From NCBI GenBank assembly GCA_001600415.1, contig BCJX01000001.1, positions 2,433,440 through 2,497,439 of the forward strand: 64,000 bases of DNA, in the 5' to 3' direction. Made by a program: the position numbers and the translations under genes. Of the stretch, positions 34,181 to 43,931 are shown in pieces. The stretch's first letter is position 1. Each line of letters opens with the position of its first letter. The notes beneath the pieces were generated by a model that made no database searches, was not told the DNA's origin, and saw nothing but the letters and a program-made list of their open reading frames with translations. The DNA comes from Pascua guehoae. Lineage: Eukaryota > Basidiomycota > Tremellomycetes > Trichosporonales > Trichosporonaceae.

Positions 34181-35375
34181 CTAGTGCTGGGTGTCGAGGT
34201 CGTCCCAAGTGTCACCTGTAGTCAGATACAACGTCTCACTAGGAAACCTACTCATTCCGAGCTCGCCACGCAGTGCCGCCTCTTCAAAGTTCGGGCTGAC
34301 CGACTTGGCAAACGAGAAGAGCACCATGGTGTTGTCTGCATTACGTCAGTACGGAAGGAGACTCTGCTGGCCTACCCGTCCAGCGCACAGCCGCGTGCTT
34401 CGCTGTTTCGATTGCGCGTGCCTTGCGCGCGTACTTGACTGGGTCGGCTGCGCCATAGGCGGCAAGTTCGGAGTGCAGCCGGTCATGCGTCGCGCGCGCA
34501 TCGGCGAGCGTGTCGAGCAGCTTACGACGTTCCGGCTGTCCATCAGCATGTCTCGAAAATGTACACCCACAGTGTCCTCGCGACCACGAGCGGCCTTGTC
34601 GAGAGCCGCACGCGTCTCAGTGATTTTGTCGCTGATGGCGGCCGACTCCTTGGTCGCCTTGTCCAAAGCGCCTTGTTTCTGTGAGTCAGGGAGGAAGAAA
34701 GGTTGCAATCCCGGACTGAGTGGAAAGTAGATATGATTTGAAGGAAGGCATGGAGAATGAGAAAGGATAAAGCGAGGAAGGAAGGTACTGAAGAAGTGGG
34801 GTGAAGCGCGATGAAGTGAATATGGCTTGTGGAGTGCCTGACCGCGTGACTCCACAGGCAGCCGCCCAGAGGTAAACTTAGGACCTACCGTTGCACTCGC
34901 CGCGCTTGGGAAAGACCAGAAGTCTGAGGGTCAGGGTAAAGGTCCGTGATGCAACGACCACCTATGCTCACAGTTGCTAGTGCCACTGAAGTGTGAGTGC
35001 AGGCTCCCGAAGTCTTCCTTTACTCACATCTTATCGAAGATGACCAAACCATCACTGACGAGCTCGTCAAGGATCTCTTTGACCGACTGCTGGACTGGAT
35101 ATGAGTCACTGGTGGCGCACCGCGTTCTTACCGATGCCCTTCTGCTCTGTGAGGTCAGTGTGATTCGAAGCTGCAGCACCCACTGGGCGCAATCTTCTCC
35201 AGCTCTTTGAGGGTAAAGAACTCAGCCTGGGCATCAGCGGTGATGGACTATGTGGTTGGGGCGACTTGCTGTCTCGTGGAAGATGTCCATCACTAGAGTT
35301 GTCAGTGAGGCTGCTCGGGGGGAGGGACTTACTCCTTGTACGCTTCTCTTCGCGGCTGAGACCACGCTTGGACAT
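34181..35375 (-). CDS. MND1: Meiotic nuclear division protein 1 homologue
   Basis: Eleven exons: 35375-35333, 35292-35270, 35226-35184, 35146-35132, 35094-35028, 34985-34972, 34923-34889, 34678-34571, 34535-34376, 34335-34252 and 34215-34181. They encode 208 aa, the normal Mnd1 size. Mnd1 pairs with Hop2 and stimulates Dmc1/Rad51 strand invasion during meiosis. The N-terminal winged helix is diagnostic: MSKRGLSREEKRTRMMDIFH, AEFFTLKELEKIAP, QKGIVQQSVKEILDELVSDG, LVIFDKIGTSNYFWSFPS. A coiled coil follows (LDKATKESAAISDKITETRA, RRKLLDTLADARATHDRL) with the C-terminal capping region AVRWTDNTMVLFSFAKS. Exons of 15 and 14 nt occur. Intron two starts with GC (GCAAGT). One intron is only 35 nt. Identification is firm. 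Confidence 0.94.
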
Positions 35376-35777
35376 TGTCGCTCGAGATTGAATGTGTTGC
35401 TAGGTGAGGCGGGTCGATGAGGGAATGAGGGGTGAGATGTGTGGTGTGGATGGGGCTCGAGTGATGGATGATGAAGAAGGAAGATAGAGAGATGAAGAAA
35501 GGTGAAGAAGGAAGATGAAGGAAGACGAACAGGGAAGTGGGAAGATATGATGTGAGATGGTTGACATACCGAGGAAGGAAGGAAGGAAGGAAGGAAGGAA
35601 GGGTCGAGGGAAGGAAGAAAGGAAGGCACACCGACACCAAGGAAGGTCAAGCAAAGGTCACGCAAGCGCGGGTAACATTCCCTTTCTTTAGACCCCCCAG
35701 GCTCACCATCACCATACTCTTCACCTCTTTGCCACTTGAGTGCCTCCACCTGATGCGCTGATATGAGCTGATCGTAC
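35376..35777. other. Divergent promoter with GGAA repeats
   Basis: The MND1 upstream region is strongly purine-biased on the plus strand. It includes a GGAA/GGAAG microsatellite at about 35573-35602. No coding exon is assigned. Confidence 0.6.
35573..35602 (+). repeat. (GGAA)n microsatellite
   Basis: About seven consecutive GGAA/AAGG units lie in the MND1 upstream region; further degenerate copies occur to about 35625. Confidence 0.9.
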
Positions 35778-36285
35778 ATGATAAGCATGTCCAAGATTTC
35801 ACAAAGCATTCAAAGTGTCCTCCCCATTAACTGCTCACCCTCGTCGGTCCCAGTCCGCCTCCTCTCGTTCAACACAGCACCTCACAGCTCTAAGCTTGTC
35901 ATCGGTACCGTCATTGATAACGTGAAGGAGAATTACAACACCGCAGCGTGCACGCAGCTAACTCTACCAGAACGTCAAGTTCTTGTTGAAAAGCTGACCA
36001 CAGCCATTGCCGGCGTCAAGGCCTTCTTGTTCTCGGGGCGGCTACAACCCAGGATTTTGGTGAGTCGATCATGTTCATCACCACGTGCGTCTGGCGCTGT
36101 CCACATTGGACTCTATCACTCCCAGCTGGCCTCCGCTTGGTGCATCAATATGGACCCTTGAGGAGCATGAGGAAATCGTATTGTTCCTGGCATTACTACG
36201 CCTGCCGTTCCCACTGGTTGGCAAGATGGAATCATCATGTAAAGTACTGTACGGTATCTCATGGAGCGGGTCGACCACACTTTGA
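35778..36285 (+). CDS. Doubtful small gene, unknown product
   Basis: An open frame 35778-36059 (MISMSKISQSIQSVLPINCS ... TLPERQVLVEKLTTAIAGVK, FLFSGRLQPRIL) ends at a GTGAGT donor in phase 0. A second protein-like segment (HEEIVLFLALLRLPFPLVGK, to stop at 36285) can be joined in phase only through a weak GAG-type acceptor near 36164-36167. The better acceptor (36125) leads to an early stop. It may be a real gene with a different exon structure, a decayed gene or noise. Its 3' end faces that of the RMD1-like gene. Confidence 0.3.
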
Positions 36286-36459
36286 AGCAGTAGATAAAGT
36301 GCCCTGCGTGGCGAACACGCCGTCCTTTGGGTGTAGCTCGGAAAGCCATAGATGCAACCTCCAGTTGCAGACATGCATGCACAGGTGGTGAGGAGAGCGG
36401 TTGGGCGGAGACGTAATGTTTACTATACAGATGTCCTCATATTGGGGATTCCGGCAAGA

Positions 36460-37967
36460 CTACACGAGACGGGGTTGTTCTGTCACCACTGGGGCAAGCT
36501 GGACACTCTCCCTGTCGTCGGCACGAACAGTGCGGACGTGTGGAAGGCTGTGGGCAGACCCCGCTGGGGCGATCAGGCCGTGAATGGTGTCAATGACAGG
36601 AATGGCAAACGTTTGCCAGAGCTCGGGACCTTCGCGGATAAGAGCCTGTATCGTTAGCACTAAAGTGGATTTGGTCACTCACGAGGACAACCTCAACAGC
36701 GATGAGCGCGATGATGATGAGTTCCATGCGGTGTCCGCTCGCCTCGGTGAGAAGCGCACGAAGCGTGTTCTGGACCTCTTGTGCGTAATCGATCTTCTTG
36801 TTGAGGGTGTCGATACGCTCCTTGATCTCAAACTCGGACGCGACGCTGTCAAAGTACTCCTCGAGTTCTGGTTCGGACCAGTAGAACTCAGGAGTGTCTT
36901 CGAGACCACCGCCACGTGTGTTGACGGCCATGCGGAGCGTCATGAGTTCGCCAATCTTACGGATTACATCGCGGCGGCCCAGAGGCTGTGCCCCAAACTT
37001 TTCCAGAGCGCGCGGCAGACCGGAAACGGACGCAATGTGCTTGTCCAAGCGCGACTCCAGGACTGAGAGCGACGACGACCGGGAGAGCGATAGTGAGAGG
37101 GTGTAGCGTGCGAGAAGAGAGGCGAGGGAGGGTGACGGCGGGAACGTCGAGAGTACAGGCGGCGCACCGAGGAGGATGAGGTTACCCGCGATAATCGTCT
37201 TCCTATTCGTGTCAGCGTGTCACACCAAGACATGCGACTCACGCAGTGGGGTCAACAACAAAGTCGACCTCTTCAACCTCATAATCTGCCTCTGCTAGGC
37301 GTTCTCCCTCGATGTTCGCCCCCTTGAACCGAATGACCTCGCGGAGGAACGCGCGCCCCTCCTCTTCTGTGAGGCCCCATGTGACGAATGATCCCGAATT
37401 GAAGACCCAAATTTCCCCACGCTCGCCGTACTCGAAACCCATATCGCGCTCAAGCTCGTCCACATCCTCGTCGCGAGGCACCTCCTTGCCACGGATCACT
37501 CGTTCCGCCCCTCCGCGCCCCTTCCACGGCCCCATGACAAACGCCCGCTCCCGGTCACCCTCAGGCACCTCATCCCACCGCACACCGAGCTTGCGGAGGA
37601 CTCGTGCAAGCTGGGCGAGGTCATACCGCTCCGCACTTGTGTGCGCAATGCACTGCAGGATCGGTCCTCGAGTTGGCGCCGGATTGTTGCGAAGCGGCGC
37701 TGATGCCGCCTCTAGACGGCGCTTGGGTGGCTTGTGAGCCGCAGGTTTCGGAGGCGCACTGGCACCGCTAGCCGCGCGCAGGGCAGATGCACGGACACGC
37801 TCAAACTGCGAGGGTGCAGAAGTAGGACTACTGCTGGAGGCGCGGAGGGTGGAGGAGGTCGCAAAGGAGGCTAATGGCGCAAGCGCAGGGCGGGTGCGCG
37901 CCTTAGTAGCACGTGCCACAGGCCCACGAGCGGTGTGCCGCAGAAGGGAGCGGCACGAGGACAGCAT
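36460..37967 (-). CDS. RMD1/RMND1 (DUF155) family mitochondrial protein
   Basis: Three exons: 37967-37243, 37202-36683 and 36645-36460, giving 476 aa. The family (yeast Rmd1/Rmd8, human RMND1) anchors or supports mitochondrial translation at the inner membrane; fungal members also have septation and vacuolar relatives. The N-terminus is Arg/Ser/Ala-rich without acids (LLRHTARGPVARATKARTRP), as in a mitochondrial targeting peptide. The DUF155 core is visible: IWVFNSGSFVTWGLTEEEGR, then PEFYWSEPELEEYFDSVASE and FEIKERIDTLNKKIDYAQEV. The C-terminal membrane helix is MELIIIALIAVEVVL-ALI. An upstream in-frame ATG (38141) would spoil the targeting sequence, so I chose 37967. The C-terminal exon continues past the helix into a poorly conserved tail. 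Confidence 0.9.
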
Positions 37968-38303
37968 TGGCGATGGCGTTTGAGGTGAAGAGAAAGAGTT
38001 GAGAAGGATGCAAACAGTTGATCGGTGTCGTCGTATGCCGAGGATCCGAAATCTGGACAGTTCGGCCGGCCGCCAAGCCGCGGACATTGATTTTGCCACC
38101 GTCAAGACGAATAGGCGCGTCATGATAAGATCGAAGAGCAAAACTCAGGTGCACGCCTATGCATCCACACTCAAGAGCGAGTCGATGCGCAGGTGTAATA
38201 CCGGTACACCCCATCCTGTTGCGATCCCAACACACTTCTGCATGCATGGTACCAGTATGTATGGCAACTAGGAGATGCCAACCGCGAGCCCCCAGATTCT
38301 CCA
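37968..38303. other. Intergenic region
   Basis: Short region between the RMD1-like start and the oxygenase stop, both on minus. No other feature seen. Confidence 0.5.
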
Positions 38304-39400
38304 TCACCCTCTCGCGACCAGATCCGGATGATGTATCGCTGCGACGTTGGGGTGTGCCCTCAGCCGCGACTTTAGCAAGTTGTCGCCATAAAGCGAATAT
38401 ATAACATTATCGGGGTCTTGGGTTACACCCTTGGCGTCCTGTGCGAGCTCGGGTGGAAGGTCAATGACGGGGAAGCGTGCGTTGAGCGAGGGGTTGAAAA
38501 ACATGGGGACAGAGATACGTTCTTTGGGAGCGCGGGGCGGGACGACGCGATGGACAGTCGCCTTGAGATACCCTCGTGTCGCATACTCGATCATCTCGCC
38601 AATATTGCAGATGAACGCGCCGGGAACGTTGGGGCTCGGGGCATCGATCCATTCATCCCCTTCGTCGGGTTTGATTTGCAGACCTCCCACACCAGGCTCG
38701 ACCCACAGGAGGGTGACGCAGCCCCCGTCTTTGTGCGCACCAACGCCTTGCTCGACTCGGTCCGTGTCGTCAGCGGTAACGCCGGGGTACCGCACAATCT
38801 TTAGCCGAGTGGTCGGGTCTGCAAAGTGGCGATCAAAGAAGTCCTCGTCTGCACCCAGAGCAAGCGCCCACGCGCGGAGAAGCTTGTGCGCTGCGGCGTC
38901 GAGAATCGCTTGCCACTCGGTAATGATGGATCGGAGCTCTGGTAGCGTCTCGGGCCAGAGGTTAGGGCCGATGAGGCGGTAGCATGGCGGGAGCGAAGCG
39001 AGTTCAGACGCTGAAAGAGCCTCACGCTCGGGCCAGATATCAACCATCTCCCGCCAGTCGACCTTGCCCTGCGTGCGCTCGCCTCCAAGCCGTGTGTAGC
39101 CCCGGAACCCCGGGCTGAGCGTGAGCCGAGCTTCCGATACGCACACTGCGTCACTGCTCGCACCCACCTCTTAATGTTCTCGATCTTGAGCTTCTCTTCC
39201 ATGGGAAGAGCAAAAAACTCGCGGGACACCTTGAGCAGCCGTGCCTCGAGCGACGGAGTCACGCCGGTGCCCACAAGGTAAAAGAAGCCGACGTCATGGG
39301 TGGCACCGCGGAGTTGGTTTCGGAACCGCGCCGCGGCATCGGGTCCTTTGTCAAGCTCGGAGAGGTCAAGGATTGGAAAGGGAAACTGATCCGCGGTCAT
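38304..39400 (-). CDS. 2-oxoglutarate/Fe(II)-dependent oxygenase (IPNS-like)
   Basis: Two exons: 39400-39168 and 39114-38304, giving 347 aa. The N-terminal DIOX_N part begins MTADQFPFPILDLSEL and includes ATHDVGFFYLVGTGV. The catalytic jelly-roll contains KIVRYPGV. The facial triad is His205-x-Asp207 (GAHKDGG) and His266 (KATVHRV), and the 2OG-anchoring Arg277-x-Ser279 is in KERISVPMFF. The substrate cannot be told. Fungal relatives act in secondary metabolism, flavonoid-like oxidation or thymine-type catabolism. The genomic neighbours are housekeeping genes, so there is no cluster evidence for secondary metabolism. The intron is short (53 nt) and the splice gives the expected IKSPGFRGYTRLG motif. 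Confidence 0.92.
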
Positions 39401-39669
39401 GCTGGGTTCTCTCTGTCGCTGCTGTTGAACATAATGTACAGATGTAAGAAACTCGGAGCAACCAGCTAGCTAGCTAGCAACTGGTAGCTGAGGATACCCG
39501 TACGTCATGTGGATGGTGTGATTATGCACAAGCGAACTCCCCCTCCCAACGTCGGACATGGCCGCTTGCCACCACAGTTGATTCCGACGATTGCGGCAAT
39601 GCAAAGGCTGCTGCTGCCGCAAGCGGAAGCAAATTGACACTGCCCTCGTCCCGTCCACCACAGTGAACA

Positions 39670-41295
39670 ATGCTCGTTGTCGACGACTATTCACCCACGT
39701 CCTCTCCATTCTCCATGTCGGTTCTCAAACGCAAGTCGCCGTACGGCTCGGTCTCTGGATCCCCAGCACCGGGGATGCGAGGTGGCAGTGCACCGATCGT
39801 CGGCGTCAAAGCGGAGGGGGGCGATGTGAAGCGACACCGGGGTGAGCATCAAACAGCGACAGCTCCTGCTGCCGCGGCATCTTGCATGCAAGGCATGCAT
39901 CTGGCGCTTTCTTGTAAACCACCTACTTCAGATTCTGTCGCCTCTATTGCCGCAACTCCTTTGCGCTGGTGGACTTGAGCTGACCTCAGGCATTGCGGGT
40001 ACACCGATGAGCGCCGTCTTGGACTCTCGTACCGTGCTGATTGAGCTGAGGGACCACCTCAAGGTGCGTGGGTGCCAAGGGGAATGATTTGAGGGAAGAT
40101 GGCCGTATGTTGCTGCAGCCCAGATAGGAAGACGGATGTCTCGCACGGTCAACTACCCATGAGGCGACATTGCAAAGTCTGGGAGACGTTGTCTGGGACC
40201 CATTGGCGTTCTCTCGCGTGGGGTAACCAGCACCCATCTGCCAAATCCACTCACTAAAGTGGATGCTGACTGACAGGGTCGCCAAACGATGCCATGGGAC
40301 GACGCCTATTACTACATCGACGGCAAGTATCCAGGCGTCGATGCGACGGCCATCCTGGAGCTCCTCAAGAAGCAGGACAATGTCAAGTTCAACGAGGCCA
40401 ATAATGTGTACACCTTTGAGGTGCGTCTGAGCTCCTAGCTTTCATGATTGCTTCGGCAATCATGTGCCATGCGCTATCACAATAGCTTCACGTGCAACGA
40501 CGTCAGCTATCTAGTGACCAGTTTGTGTGGCTAACCCCAGCCCGACCTCGTCCTCAAATCCAAAGCAGACTTGCGTTCTTACATCCGCACACACTCGCGT
40601 CCCACGACGGGTGTCATCTTCAAGCAGCTTAAAGAGCTTATGCCTGGCCCCGAGCTTGCCCAGTTCCTCCAGGAGCTCGAGGATGATGGCCAAGTCCTTA
40701 TTCTCCGCTCGCTCACAGGCAAGCTGAAGGATGCGCCACTCCCTGAGCTCGGGCGTCAGAACGCATGGGGCGAGAAAATCAATGCTGGAGGACAGGAGCG
40801 ATGGCGTGTCATCTTTTGGGACGACCTCAAGGAGCGCGGCCGTGCGGCAAGCCGTGTCGACGATGGTGCGTTCTGGACCAGCGCGGCACTTGCATGCGAT
40901 CAGTGTGCCGTTGTTTGTCTATCTCCCTCCCAACGGCAAGCGATCGAGCTGGACTGACCCACAGAGTTTGTCTTTGCGTGGGCAGATGTCAAGATCGCCG
41001 AGACGGATGACGTCGCGCGTCTCCTCGAAGAGCGTGGGTTTCGATTTGACCTTCTATTTGGGCCTGCGTTTTACTTACATTACAGAGGACCTGAAGGCAA
41101 GCTCGTCGACGGCTCCACCACCCAAAATGACAATTGGCGACAAGGACAAGAAGAAGAAGCCACGTCGCCGCGCACTCAAGATCACAAACTCGCACATGAA
41201 AGCGCTTGTGAGTGTGCTCGCTCACCGCTGTGGTGGTACAATGCTTACCTTTCTAGGGCGTCGACTTTACCCAGGATTATGTGCCTCCTTCGTAA
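39670..41295 (+). CDS. TFA2: Transcription initiation factor TFIIE subunit beta
   Basis: Seven exons: 39670-39841, 39990-40063, 40277-40420, 40541-40865, 40965-41033, 41086-41207 and 41257-41295, giving 314 aa. TFIIE-beta joins TFIIE-alpha to recruit and regulate TFIIH at RNA polymerase II promoters. Two winged-helix regions are visible: YYYIDGKYPGVDATAILELL with KFNEANNVYTFEPDLVLKSK, and RSYIRTHSRPTTGVIFKQLK with DDGQVLILRSLTGK. A basic tail follows (DKDKKKKPRRRALKITNSHM). The protein ends GVDFTQDYVPPS, the conserved C-terminus of fungal Tfa2. The start at 39670 gives an acidic N-terminus; the internal ATG at 39715 is an alternative. All phases match. Confidence 0.95.
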
Positions 41296-41817
41296 GACGA
41301 TGGCAACTGCCATGCCCACCCGCCCTCACTCCATGCGCCCCCTCCCTCTTCACCCTGGCTTGACCATCCACCACGCCCAGTGGTGTTCATCTCACATACT
41401 CCTGTGGAGAAACATCCTCTATAGCCCTTCGCGCCACCAGCAGCATACCGTCACGTATCATCTCTAGAATGCATCTTGTTGTAGCTACAGAAGTGGGGAA
41501 GAGTCGTCGCCGAGAAGAAGTCCCGGCAAGCCTGTATCCCACCCAACAATCAGCGGTTTGCGCGGTTTGCTTTTACGAGGGGAGGATGTACAAGAGTGCA
41601 TGCTGTTGCCAATTCCCAACTTCCCCACAAGCCAATTGCTATCACGCAGCCTCCACCACTCTCCGATATACCAAGCACATTGTCCTCACCAAGACGCCGC
41701 ACCTATCCGAGGCGCGCAATCGCAGCCCGCACCGTCTCATTGGCGATCCAGTCCACATGTCTGTTGTCAGCTACGGTGATACGCTAGGCATGTGATGTGA
41801 GTACCATTGACCTGGAC
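41296..41817. other. Convergent intergenic region
   Basis: 3' sides of TFA2 and EMC8/9 face each other. No coding exon or RNA gene is seen. Confidence 0.5.
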
Positions 41818-42420
41818 TCACGCGTCATCCAGGTGGTCGTCCAGATCGCGCAGGGAAGCATGCACGCCGTCCGCCCGCACGAGGCGGAGGGCACCGGCGC
41901 GAACCGACTCGGAGGGGTACGTGATCGCGGTGGTTGCAGTGTAGACCGGTTCGGTCGTTGAGAGTTTGGTGTCGTCGAGCTGCTGTTAGTTACTATCGCT
42001 AATGGATCCCGCCACCAGCCAGCTCTCGTGCCCCTACGATTCCACGCTGCCACAACCTCTGAATCAATCATGCGGCCTACGTACCACGAGTCCAAATGCC
42101 TGCGGAACGTCACGTTCAATAGCCTCCAGAACCTTCTTCCCCTCGCGGCTCAATCCCGCATCTGAACCTTCGCGCGCCTGGTATACTCCAACAATCTTGG
42201 TCCCGCTTTTAGCGGCCTGCGCCTGTGCCAGTTGCAAGCCGAGCTCGGTCGCGAGCGACAGCGATGCGTACCGGTGGACAAGGGGGAGAGAGTCGGTGAT
42301 TTCCACGATGTCACCAGAGACGGTCCCCAGGAACACACCCAAGACGGTCGACGACGGGTGGGCAGCAGCGTGGAGGAGTGGAAGGACGTATGCCGTGGAG
42401 TTGAGGGTGTATTGGGTCAT
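41818..42420 (-). CDS. ER membrane complex subunit 8/9 homologue
   Basis: Two exons: 42420-42085 and 41979-41818, giving 165 aa (166 if the tandem acceptor at 41982 is used). The family (UPF0172, neighbour of COX4) is a catalytically dead MPN-fold subunit on the cytosolic side of the ER membrane insertase. Diagnostic segments are YTLNSTAYVLPLLHAAAHPS, VLGVFLG, ITDSLPLVHRYASLSLATEL and KIVGVYQAREG. No JAMM metal motif is present, as expected. The short C-terminal exon encodes TATTAITYPSESVRAG and ends DLDDHLDDA. Confidence 0.93.
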
Positions 42421-43505
42421 GGTTGATGGCAGGAGCAACAGACATAGAGTGGAACGGCAGACAAGTTCCAAGCGACGACGTGTTGCGACAACATGTGGGT
42501 GGAGGTGCGGAGATGAATTCGATCTCCGTATGAAGAAGGCGGGTGGCGGCGTCTGACGAAGAATACAGCAGCAACCCCCAAATCCATTTGAAACGGTTGA
42601 GAGACGAGTTTCTTCAACCAGCTGTGAAGCCGCTATTACATGCAAAGTGCTACTGTGATATTCAGAGTTCTAGAAGACATGGTACTGTACAGTATATGAT
42701 TGGAGACTTGGACGCCAAAGTTCGAAGGTGCAGGTGTAACCATTAGTCAAAGTCAAAATAGACCGTGGTGGCGGCCCTGGGTGATCGACTGCACGGTATC
42801 CGGGTCGGAACAGTACAGTACCATAGGAGCAGAGCGCGAATATAGGTTTGTATGCCAGTCTACCAAGACAAACACACGTTGCTGAGGGACCCTAAGTTGT
42901 AGTAAATATCTTTCGGTATCAAGGAGTGCTGTAAGCTTACCCTTTACCAACACTCATGACTGGCAGTTCCATGACGATTCGCATAGCTGATCCCTGATCC
43001 CGAACAAGCATGTGATCCACTTTTCACTTCCGAGATCTGATTGCGTCTCCAACAACTTTTCGTATCTTTTTACGTCTCCTAAAGTCACAAGTAAAGGGCC
43101 CACTTGCGCCCATCAACGGACAGCTGAAGGTGTGTTCAGCGACATTGTTTCAGACGGTTGATCTAAAATACACTCCCAATTCCCGCGGTTCGCCACTACA
43201 CCTCCCACTGACGTTGCCCTGTATCACATGTGACAGCGAGCAGCTACCGCAGCATTCACAGTCAAGAATGCGATATGGTTTAATAGAATGTGGAAGCTCA
43301 GGCAATACGAAGCAATAGGTCGCAGGAGAGATGTGAAGAGGAAAAAAAGACTTCATGGCTAAGAAAAATAGTTATGAAGAAAATAAATAAATAAACTCCA
43401 GCTTCTTTGCAACTCGGTTTCTTCATCGCCGTTGCTCAACTCGAGAATGGGTTGACCGTCGGGGAGCGTCTTCGAAGGCGAGTCGAGTACCGTGGGGTGA
43501 GGTGT
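42421..43505. other. Gene-poor AT-richer region
   Basis: The EMC8/9 promoter and the 3' flank of the secreted-protein gene lie here. No further coding exon is seen. Confidence 0.5.
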
Positions 43506-43931
43506 TTAGCAGGGCCTCCAGCAGTAGCCGCCGCTGCTGACGCCGCCGCCGCCGGCGCCAATGCAGGGACCCGCGACGCAGCCGTTCGCGCCGATCAGGT
43601 TTCCGTTCGGCAGGGCAACGCCAGAACCAGTTCCTTGCGTTCCAGTAAAACCTTGAATGGTTCCCTTGATGGCACCCGTAATGGACCCGAGAGAGGCGGC
43701 AATAAGCCGACCTCCAAAACGCGGCGTAAGGTCGCGCGTCTTCGGGGGGCATGGCTCGTTGGGGTGGTCAACCAGGTCGGGGGTAACATGGCCGCCGTTG
43801 TAGCAGAGGTTGTCACCGTCCGCCCACATGCCCTCGGGAAGCGGGAGGAGATCATCGCGCTCCTGGGGGGGGGAGGGGGCGGCGCTGGCGAGAGCCAGAA
43901 GCGAAAGAGCGAGGAACTTGACTGCGACCAT
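43506..43931 (-). CDS. Small secreted Gly/Cys-containing protein, 141 aa
   Basis: Single exon. The signal peptide MVAVKFLALSLLALASAAPS is followed by an acidic propeptide-like stretch and NLCYNGGHVTPDLVDHPNEP. A hydrophobic Gly/Ser/Thr segment comes next (AASLGSITGAIKGTIQGFTG), and a Gly-rich Cys-containing end (NGCVAGPCIGAGGGG, YCWRPC). Six Cys are spread as C-C-CxxxxC-CxxxC, so disulfides are likely. A TATA box about 150 nt upstream supports expression. I do not recognise the family. The layout is that of effector-like or wall-associated small secreted proteins, but that is only an inference. Confidence 0.8.
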   Translation of the reverse strand: MVAVKFLALSLLALASAAPSPPQERDDLLPLPEGMWADGDNLCYNGGHVTPDLVDHPNEPCPPKTRDLTPRFGGRLIAASLGSITGAIKGTIQGFTGTQGTGSGVALPNGNLIGANGCVAGPCIGAGGGGVSSGGYCWRPC

